From positions 1 to 29,375 of the IMG/VR virus record IMGVR_UViG_3300017987_000273: a stretch of DNA of 29,375 bases; one strand, written 5' to 3'. Shown piece after piece: positions 23,318-29,375 of this stretch. Within the stretch, counting starts at the first letter, position 1, and every line of letters begins with the position of its first letter. This stretch comes from a virus. The notes under the pieces were generated by a model. The model was not told the DNA's origin, searched no databases, and saw nothing but the letters and a program-made list of their open reading frames with translations. The position numbers and the translations under genes were made by a program.

Positions 23318-24780
23318 CAGGCGTTAGCGTCCCCCTGGCCGCGCCTAGCAGCCAGCTTCGACGCATTCTCACTCACTGGCGGCGCCGAACCCAGCGACGA
23401 CACAAGCTGCGACACTGTCTGTTTCCGCAGATCCGCCTGCAACTGCTTCTGCTCAACCCGGCTGATATCCAGCCGATCCCACGTCACCGTCGACTCAGCC
23501 GGCAACACCCCAGCCTGAATCAACTTCGTGGTCGCATCTGCTGTCGCCGCCAACGTCGGCGTATGGGCCGGGCGCCACTTCGGGCGCACCAACATAGCCT
23601 CTTTCGGCAGATCCGAACTGCCCTCACGAACCATCGTCGCCAACCTGGCAAGCTGCGTCCAACCGCCACCGAACTGACGCTGCCGACGCTCCGCACGCTT
23701 CACCAACCGGAACTCCATCGCGTTAATCGCCTCAGCAGACGGCGGATTGTCAGTCGCGAAACCAAGATAATTCTGCGGGATCCCAATATGGCCCGACAAC
23801 AGTTGCGCGTACATCTTCATCATCCCGAAGAACGTCTCCAGGCCCTGCCCGCGAAACTCCTTGATATCAGGCAGATCCCCATACTCGTCCCGCTCAAGCG
23901 CCAGCATGCGCCCCATATAAGACTTCCACGCCGGAACCGGATCGCCGTTGCCATCGAGGAAGAAACTCTCCTTCGCGCCAAGAACGAACCGCTGCGGCGC
24001 AGCGTAAAACTCCCGCGCCAGTTCAGCATTCGCCAACGTCCGCAAACCAGACTGGGTCAACCGGCGCACAGTCTCAGTGATCTCAGAATGACCGCGAGGC
24101 CCACTCGACCTCGACTGATTCACAAACGCCGCAACCGCAACCTCGCCCAAACTGTGCCGGTCACGCTGAATCACAGACCAGCCCGACGGGCTACCCGCCG
24201 ACGGTGACTTGTTCTCCAACCAAATCGTCTCATTCGGCAGGAACAGCGCACCATTAACGATGCGATCCTCCACATCGAGGCGCTGCATATACGCCGCCGT
24301 CACCTTACGGGTCCGCGCATCAATCGTCGCCGTCATGTTCAACGGCGACTCCACCGTCACCAGAGGATCCGGCTCGCCCTCGAAACCAGTTGTCACAGCA
24401 GCGAACCCGACACCGTAAATCAATGCGTCGAGGTGGATCTTAATCGACTCCACATCGAGGTCATTCGCCAGGTACAACTCTTCCAGGCCGAAAGGATCAT
24501 CACCCTCGACGCCAGTCGCAGCAGTATTCCAACCCTCGAAATCGAGGCGTTCCTCCACACAGTCCACGGCGGCGGCAGGCCAGCCGACAGCGACAGCCAA
24601 ACCAGCCAACGTCGGCGGCAACGCGATACGCAGATCCTCGAGCCTCGACTTGCCGTCATAATAGTCGGCCTTAATCAGGTTCTCAGGCCGAAACCGCGCC
24701 AACTGCACAGTCAACTCGTCCAAAACCTGATGCTCATCACTGCTCAGGGACAGTGATGGAAGTGCAATGGCGACAGTCAT
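23317..24780 (-). CDS. Portal protein (SPP1 gp6-like), 487 aa
   Basis: ATG 24780 overlaps the terminase stop as ATGA. The N-terminus has short helices with DELTVQLARFRPENLIKADY and YDGKSRLEDLRIALPPTL, the opening typical of actinophage SPP1-like portals (NxxYYxG-like). The middle has WLENKSPSAGSPSGWSVIQR and SEITETVRRLTQSGLRTLAN, followed by the helix region GMMKMYAQLLSGHIGIPQNY and NPPSAEAINAMEFRLVKRAE, which is the crown/tunnel helix pattern. It forms the dodecameric ring through which DNA enters, binding terminase outside and adaptor below. Between terminase and MuF is its usual place. Length is normal for the family. Confidence 0.94.
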   Translation of the reverse strand: MTVAIALPSLSLSSDEHQVLDELTVQLARFRPENLIKADYYDGKSRLEDLRIALPPTLAGLAVAVGWPAAAVDCVEERLDFEGWNTAATGVEGDDPFGLEELYLANDLDVESIKIHLDALIYGVGFAAVTTGFEGEPDPLVTVESPLNMTATIDARTRKVTAAYMQRLDVEDRIVNGALFLPNETIWLENKSPSAGSPSGWSVIQRDRHSLGEVAVAAFVNQSRSSGPRGHSEITETVRRLTQSGLRTLANAELAREFYAAPQRFVLGAKESFFLDGNGDPVPAWKSYMGRMLALERDEYGDLPDIKEFRGQGLETFFGMMKMYAQLLSGHIGIPQNYLGFATDNPPSAEAINAMEFRLVKRAERRQRQFGGGWTQLARLATMVREGSSDLPKEAMLVRPKWRPAHTPTLAATADATTKLIQAGVLPAESTVTWDRLDISRVEQKQLQADLRKQTVSQLVSSLGSAPPVSENASKLAARRGQGDANA

Positions 24781-27700
24781 CCCAGCACCAACATCCTTCC
24801 CTTAGATGACGCATTCACACGCACACCGAAACCGCGTGCAACACAATCCAAACGGGCCTTATAAGCCATGATCGCCGCATACGCCGCGTCAATCTTCTGC
24901 GGCGACTCAGGGTAAGCCTTATAGATCAAATAACCGCGGCTCGCCGGCCGCATACGGGCATTAAGAACATGCCGCGTCAGCGGCAACGAACCATCATGCG
25001 TCACCTCAGGCTTCAACACACCCTCCGGTGTCCGCTGGCCCGACACCACAATCGCGTGCCGCAACCGCTCCACAAACTCAACCACGTTGACGCCCTTACC
25101 CTTCGGCCACGCCATCATAGGATTCGCCACCGAACACTTAACGCGCAACTTGCGGCCATGGTCCTTCTCCCACGCCGCCACATGCTCAACCCAACCAGAC
25201 GGGTCCGCATAAAACGCACCAACCCTGTACCGGCGAAACACATCATCGACAGTCGCGTCGACCTCCGCAACCGGCGGCGTCCACGTCCGGTCCCGCATGT
25301 CACCCTCCCACACGCCCAACGTGAACAGATGCCCATCATAGATCCGGCAGCCGATCAACGCCGTCGCATCAGCCTTGCCCTGGACGCGGCCCATCGAGCC
25401 ATCGAAACCGACAGTGATAGCGTCCCCCGGCGCCAACGGCCGAACCTTCAGCGGCTCAACAGGATTAAACTCCTGGCCCGGCTCAAGATACGTCGCCTTA
25501 ATCCTCGACCACTCGACCTGAGACACCCAACTATCACTGGCATGCGTCAACTGATTCAGGAAATAACGTCGAGCATCCTGCGGATCCGTATCCGCATCCC
25601 AATACTCCGCAATGATCCGGTCCAGGTTGACCCAGCCGCCATTATCGTTCGCGCTGTCACCATAGGACACCCGCAAACCAGCCCGAAGCGAATCCAGTTC
25701 CTGCGGATCAGTTTCCGCCGGCGCCTCGCGGTGATCGTACAGCAGACCACTCGACTTCGACCGGCCCTCACGCTGCGCCTCGAACGCCTTCCAACTAGCC
25801 TCAGCCACAGACTCCTCGCCCGGCAAGAACGCGTTAGGCGTCTCCACGCTGCACCCGTTCACCTTCGCAATGTTGCGGCGGATCGTGCGTGCCAGCTTCC
25901 AGCCGCCGTTCGACTCAGTCCAAGACTCAGTGTTATGTGTCATGTGGCAGCCCACGCCCGCAGCGAACAGGTGATCGTCCGACTCGACCGCGATACAGCG
26001 AACAGGGACGCGAGGCACAAGGGTGATCGACCGAATTGTGATCCATTGCGGCGAGTTACGATGCTGCCGAACACGTTTGACTTTGCGCCGCAGATTGAAC
26101 GGCACTAGCCCGCCGCGTGGCGTGAAGTCAACCCGATACTTACCGCCACCGGTGTAGCGAGCATCAGCCACCCACTTCGGATCTGAGCAGACCTGCCCCA
26201 GCGAACGTAATAGCTCAACCACCGCATAGGCAATACCCTTGTTGGTGTTTACGAATGTGCAAGTGCCGGTAGCTGTTACGCAGCCGTCAGAGTCCATCAG
26301 CCCGCGCAGCAGATCAGTTCGCTGGCGCACTGAACCCAGTAGGTAGTCCGACGGGACGTGCTTATCCTCAAAACAGTCCAGCCCACGAATTGCAACAGCT
26401 TGGGGCGGACGATTCGCCCTCGACGCCGACGAGAAACTCAAGTTACATGCCGGCGAAACACCATCCCTACGGGGATACCAACGCTGATGAGTCGGAATGC
26501 CGCGATCTGCCAGGATCGCCTGCACATCAGGCACATCTGATTCCCCAACCGATAGCTCACACTTCGCCCTAGTGCCATCCCCAAGCCAATACCCCAGCAG
26601 GTACGGGTCAACCGGGAGATCACTTTCAGGCCGCTCGAGCGGCTCACCAACCGGCACCCGGTACGAATAGCCATCCAGCATGCCCTCAGTTGTGCGTACA
26701 CACTCATATTGCTTAGGCCAATTGATACGCTTCGAGTGCCACAAGTGTCCAGCCGACGCGATCACATCAGTGCCATCAGCGAATGCAACACGGTAGCAGT
26801 CATGCTCATTGGAAACAGGTTTCGCCTCACTCACGCGCACCGGCTGCCCACTGCTGCCGTAGACGTAGTCGCCAGTCTCAATCTCCCCCATGGTTGTCCA
26901 ACCGGACGGCGTCGGGATGGGAGTGTCCAGAGCGAGGGCCTGATCCATAGCGGTGAACACCGGCCGGAACCCCTCCCGGGACAGACCAGCCGAAGTAGCC
27001 GCCTCAATCTTCCCCGACGGCACCAAGATCGCTGTCTCCATTGGGGATACGTCATAGTCATCGAGCAGCGCATCACTCGACCGCACCATGTCGAGGCACG
27101 GCTCCCAAGTGTTCGCCGTCTGATCCTCCGACACCGCAACGATCTGAACCTTCGGCTTGATACCCGTTGTCCACCATGGCTTGCCCACCGGCTGACCCTC
27201 AGCGTCCCAGCCGTCCATCACCACCGGGCCTAACGCCTCAACGATGCACAGCGCCGCGACAACGGGACTGTTGTGAGTAACCCACATCGACTCCCCGGTG
27301 AGATACAGGCCGTCCGGCGAGCTCACCGTGATGCAGCGCATAGGCGTAGCCTCGACCGGCTCAATCGACTTAATCACACGCGGCAGCGGTTTACGCTTAC
27401 GCTCAACGAGGCGCTCAGCTTTGCGCGGCAAGCGCACCACCGGCAGATCCGCATACGGCCTGAACTTCAACCGATATCGCGTGCCAACAACCCGCCCATT
27501 CAGCACCGCGTCAGACTCCCGCACAGACACCCGCATGCCCAGCGTGCGAACCAATTCGGCGACACCATCCGCCAGGGCGCGGCGCACCGTGCAAAACTCA
27601 GCGGTGCCGAACTTGTCGATGTGGCCGTCGGTGTCCATCAGACCCTGCAATAGCGCCAGCCTCTGTCCGATAGAGGCGCGGAGATACAGCGCCGGAACAT

Positions 27701-28568
27701 GCTTATCGCCAAGCAGATTCAAGCCCCGCAGAGCCTGCATGGCCCAACCTCGACCGAAGCGGACCCGCCACGCCGTCGAGGTTACTGTCGGCTCGCCATA
27801 CTCAACACCCGCTGCCTCAATCTGCGACAGCATGTGCGGTAGATCCTCTGAGCCACACGTTAACCGTGGGCAGTCGGAGTCACCATCCCCCAGCCATGCG
27901 CCCAACAGATACGGGTCGACCGGCAGATCCGCTTCGGGCAATTGCAGCACCGGCTGCTGCGGCAGAGCAAACCGCGCAACGCCCGGGTTGACGGCCTTAG
28001 TCCTACCCGCCGTCAACGGGCGAGGAAACACCAACCCTTCTTCACGCATCTCAGCGACACTCAGCGTCTTACGGACACGCATCGCCCCACCGACAAACAC
28101 GTCGACATCAAATAGATGCTCACCGTGGAACACGCTCGACGTGCCATCCGACAGGGTCACCCTATAGCCGCGATCCACAATCACCGGCTGCGCCGCAACG
28201 CAACGAATGATCTCCCCGTCAACCCCAAACAGTTCATCACCCGGCCGAATGTCGCCAACCGTTGTCCAGCCCTGCGGGGTTGGAATGCGCGCATCGAGGC
28301 GCTCTGCCTTCCCCCAGCCCTTTGGCCTCGACAGGACAGCACGCCGAATCAGCCTGCCGTTGTTGATTGTTCGCCCCTCGATGGCACGGCCATCGAACCC
28401 GGGATCCACCTCATACAACTTGAGAATGAACCGGATCTGCTCGTCAGTGAACCGCAGCGGCTCACCAACCGCAGGGCCATCGACTACCTGCAAGTAGTAC
28501 TCACACCAGTCGATGACAGCGTTGCCCAGCGTCGGCCGTTCACCGGGAACGGACGGCTTCCAACCCAT
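24777..28568 (-). CDS. terL: Terminase large subunit containing two inteins, 1263 aa
   Basis: ATG 28568 directly follows the small-subunit stop (TAG ATG). Unspliced the product is 1263 residues; removing residues 88-433 and 544-879 leaves 581, normal for a TerL. After splicing, the N-terminal ATPase has Walker A GWGKSP and a Walker B region FTAMDQTESW, then NAFLPGEESVAEASW. The C-terminal nuclease has the RNase H-like acidic residues in FDGS (D1056), FYADPSGW (D1122) and KIDAAYAA (D1227). The protein cuts concatemeric DNA and drives it into the portal. Both inteins sit in the ATPase, between K and S of Walker A and between Q and T after Walker B. Unspliced protein should be inactive. The frame is intact throughout. 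Confidence 0.95.
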   Translation of the reverse strand: MGWKPSVPGERPTLGNAVIDWCEYYLQVVDGPAVGEPLRFTDEQIRFILKLYEVDPGFDGRAIEGRTINNGRLIRRAVLSRPKGWGKAERLDARIPTPQGWTTVGDIRPGDELFGVDGEIIRCVAAQPVIVDRGYRVTLSDGTSSVFHGEHLFDVDVFVGGAMRVRKTLSVAEMREEGLVFPRPLTAGRTKAVNPGVARFALPQQPVLQLPEADLPVDPYLLGAWLGDGDSDCPRLTCGSEDLPHMLSQIEAAGVEYGEPTVTSTAWRVRFGRGWAMQALRGLNLLGDKHVPALYLRASIGQRLALLQGLMDTDGHIDKFGTAEFCTVRRALADGVAELVRTLGMRVSVRESDAVLNGRVVGTRYRLKFRPYADLPVVRLPRKAERLVERKRKPLPRVIKSIEPVEATPMRCITVSSPDGLYLTGESMWVTHNSPVVAALCIVEALGPVVMDGWDAEGQPVGKPWWTTGIKPKVQIVAVSEDQTANTWEPCLDMVRSSDALLDDYDVSPMETAILVPSGKIEAATSAGLSREGFRPVFTAMDQALALDTPIPTPSGWTTMGEIETGDYVYGSSGQPVRVSEAKPVSNEHDCYRVAFADGTDVIASAGHLWHSKRINWPKQYECVRTTEGMLDGYSYRVPVGEPLERPESDLPVDPYLLGYWLGDGTRAKCELSVGESDVPDVQAILADRGIPTHQRWYPRRDGVSPACNLSFSSASRANRPPQAVAIRGLDCFEDKHVPSDYLLGSVRQRTDLLRGLMDSDGCVTATGTCTFVNTNKGIAYAVVELLRSLGQVCSDPKWVADARYTGGGKYRVDFTPRGGLVPFNLRRKVKRVRQHRNSPQWITIRSITLVPRVPVRCIAVESDDHLFAAGVGCHMTHNTESWTESNGGWKLARTIRRNIAKVNGCSVETPNAFLPGEESVAEASWKAFEAQREGRSKSSGLLYDHREAPAETDPQELDSLRAGLRVSYGDSANDNGGWVNLDRIIAEYWDADTDPQDARRYFLNQLTHASDSWVSQVEWSRIKATYLEPGQEFNPVEPLKVRPLAPGDAITVGFDGSMGRVQGKADATALIGCRIYDGHLFTLGVWEGDMRDRTWTPPVAEVDATVDDVFRRYRVGAFYADPSGWVEHVAAWEKDHGRKLRVKCSVANPMMAWPKGKGVNVVEFVERLRHAIVVSGQRTPEGVLKPEVTHDGSLPLTRHVLNARMRPASRGYLIYKAYPESPQKIDAAYAAIMAYKARLDCVARGFGVRVNASSKGRMLVLG
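25932..26939 (-). mobile_element. Intein 2 after Walker B of TerL, class 3, LAGLIDADG type, 336 aa
   Basis: Residues 544-879 start ALALDTPIPTPSGWTTMGEI and end CHMTHN, followed by Thr880. The class 3 set is complete: Ala at position 1, Trp610 after SAGHL in block B, Cys858 in VRCIAV (F:4), and Thr877 in block G. The endonuclease helices are PYLLGYWLGDGT and LLRGLMDSDGCV. DKHVP before the second helix is also present in intein 1, so the two are related. The exteins join as MDQ-TESW. Confidence 0.93.
27270..28307 (-). mobile_element. Intein 1 in Walker A of TerL, LAGLIDADG type, 346 aa
   Basis: Residues 88-433 start AERLDARIPTPQGWTTVGDI and end MWVTHN, followed by Ser434. There is no Cys or Ser at position 1. 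Instead, block F has MRCITV with Cys412 in the F:4 place, and block G has Thr-His-Asn, the hallmarks of class 3 splicing. The block B region is FHGEHLFD, with Phe153 where class 3 inteins have Trp. The endonuclease has PYLLGAWLGDGD and LLQGLMDTDGHI, both LAGLIDADG helices with their acidic ends. The insertion site is the catalytic P-loop, a typical conserved homing target. Confidence 0.9.
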
Positions 28569-29021
28569 CTACTCACCAACGAGACGGCGGCGGTTCGCAT
28601 GCGGCACAGCCGGATTGGCCTGCGGTCCTCGAGCCTCGACATGGTCAGCAGTCGCGAACTGGATCCGCAGCCGCGCCCGATCCTCAGGTGTCGCACCGAA
28701 CTTCGCAACCCGCAACCGGAGCTCGCCGGCGATCTTATGCTCACCGGCCCAGAAACGGGCATGCAGCATCGCCGTATCCCGCAACTCACTCCAATCAGTG
28801 TCAGTGAATTCCCTCGACAGCGGCGACGCGGCCCACATCGCCCACCACTGCCGGGTGATCTCAGGCCACACGAACGGCTGGCCGTCGACCTCGACCTCCG
28901 GTAGCGGCGGCTGCGAAACCGGCTGCACCGGAATGACCCGCAGCACAGCATCTCTCGACTTCGCACCGCCGTGCCCGACGAGTTGGTCTGGATTCTTCGG
29001 CCGTGGCCCGATTCCTGCCAT
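28569..29021 (-). CDS. terS: Terminase small subunit, 150 aa
   Basis: ATG 29021 is preceded by GTGAGG eight bases away; a longer upstream frame is an Arg/Ser-rich shadow. The protein begins MAGIGPRPKNPDQLVGHGGA, the disordered start seen in many actinophage small terminases. It then has QPFVWPEITRQWWAMWAASP, ELRDTAMLHARFWAGEHKIA and RLRVAKFGATPEDRARLRIQ, which match the conserved region of P27-like small terminases. The end is basic (PHANRRRLVGE). It recognises the packaging site and recruits the large subunit encoded immediately downstream. Confidence 0.92.
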   Translation of the reverse strand: MAGIGPRPKNPDQLVGHGGAKSRDAVLRVIPVQPVSQPPLPEVEVDGQPFVWPEITRQWWAMWAASPLSREFTDTDWSELRDTAMLHARFWAGEHKIAGELRLRVAKFGATPEDRARLRIQFATADHVEARGPQANPAVPHANRRRLVGE

Positions 29022-29031
29022 CAGGTGTACC

Positions 29032-29325
29032 TCACTGTACCGGGTCGATCTCGTCGACCGGCTCATCGTCAGCCTCGACCGGCACGCCCTCGACCGCCGG
29101 TTCCGGCACCTCGACGGTATCCTCGACCTCGACCTCGACCTCGACCGGATCCGGCACAATGTCATCGAGTGCCTGCGCCGCCGCGACAAGCGCCGAAAGG
29201 TCAACCTGCCCAGCGGCTCCCGCAGCCTCGATCTGCGCCTCGACATCAGCGATCTTCGACATGATCTCGCCGTGCGCCTTGTTCAGTTGCGCCACAACGG
29301 TATTCACTGCATCTTGAATCGACAC
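29032..29325 (-). CDS. Small acidic coiled-coil protein upstream of terminase, 97 aa
   Basis: A strong AAGGAG at 29334-29339 lies eight bases before GTG 29325, so this start is preferred over the in-frame ATG at 29352, which has no ribosome-binding site. The protein begins MSIQDAVNTVVAQLNKAHGE and continues IMSKIADVEAQIEAAGAAGQ, a coiled coil, followed by an acidic Val/Glu/Pro tail built on a VEVEVEVED repeat. Similar small proteins precede terminase or head-decoration genes in actinophages. The function is unknown; the tail may be disordered. Its stop is 10 bases before the small terminase start. Confidence 0.8.
   Translation of the reverse strand: MSIQDAVNTVVAQLNKAHGEIMSKIADVEAQIEAAGAAGQVDLSALVAAAQALDDIVPDPVEVEVEVEDTVEVPEPAVEGVPVEADDEPVDEIDPVQ
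29122..29145 (-). repeat. Hexanucleotide tandem repeat (four ctcgac units)
   Basis: Four perfect copies of ctcgac encode alternating Val-Glu in the acidic tail of the coiled-coil protein. Such a repeat can expand or contract by slippage without breaking the frame. Confidence 0.85.
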
Positions 29326-29333
29326 TAGGATCA

Positions 29334-29339
29334 CTCCTT
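29334..29339 (-). promoter_or_regulatory. Ribosome-binding site deciding a GTG start
   Basis: AAGGAG on the minus strand, eight bases before GTG 29325. It decides the start of the coiled-coil gene in favour of GTG over the upstream ATG 29352. Confidence 0.8.
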
Positions 29340-29375
29340 GGTTGTTGTACATGCCGTGGTCGATCCACAGCAGGA

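Noticed and set aside
21473-23518. Long plus-strand open frame of 681 codons opposite the MuF gene
   Set aside because: It is Arg/Pro/His-rich with no domain and no ribosome-binding site, runs antisense to a gene with clear domains, and spans the MuF/portal boundary. It is a shadow caused by high GC.
24969-26108. Plus-strand open frame of 379 codons opposite the terminase
   Set aside because: Arg-rich antisense of the nuclease half and intein 2; not gene-like.
27270-28307. Intein 1 as a dead element because it lacks Cys or Ser at position 1
   Set aside because: Class 3 inteins normally start with a non-nucleophile. The F:4 Cys, the C-terminal THN and the Ser after it are present, and the host gene is essential, so loss of splicing would not be tolerated.
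29326-29375. End of another gene at the right edge
   Set aside because: Frames are open for fewer than 20 codons here, too short to assign; one ends in TGA overlapping the ribosome-binding site, which is suggestive only.

Overview
The window is about 29 kb of a high-GC, gene-dense genome of a tailed phage or prophage. Gene order, HK97-type capsid, long tape measure, −1 frameshifted tail chaperones and actinophage-style terminase/portal point to a siphovirus of an actinobacterium (Gordonia, Mycobacterium, Rhodococcus or a relative). The exact host cannot be read from the sequence. Almost everything is on the minus strand, so the operon reads from high to low coordinates.

Right end (29.3-18.5 kb), packaging and capsid entry: a small acidic coiled-coil protein, terminase small subunit, terminase large subunit interrupted by two inteins, an SPP1/gp6-type portal, and a 1617-residue MuF-type minor capsid protein. 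This last protein is the standout of the window. After its MuF head it carries a HExxH zincin-like region, two ADP-ribosyltransferase-like regions, a RelA/SpoT-like synthetase region, and a domain that appears split by a large insertion. It looks like a multi-effector protein built to ride in the capsid. Three small unknown genes follow (18.5-17.7 kb).

Middle (17.6-16.6 kb): three small genes on the plus strand, with a near-consensus promoter, a second related promoter-like element and two intrinsic terminators. They form a moron-like cassette inside the structural operon.

Left half (16.5-0 kb): scaffold, HK97-fold major capsid protein, five small head-tail connector/tail-terminator genes (one only 53 residues long), major tail protein, tail assembly chaperones joined by a −1 frameshift, a 1689-residue tape measure protein with an NlpC/P60-like peptidase domain, then distal tail protein, Gp37-like baseplate protein, a small tail protein, and a very large modular minor tail protein that runs off the left edge. 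Genes are tightly coupled: many stop/start pairs overlap as ATGA, GTGA or TGATG, and those overlaps were used to choose starts.

No tRNA, CRISPR array, integrase, repressor, lysis or replication gene is visible. There is no stretch over 300 bases without a gene.
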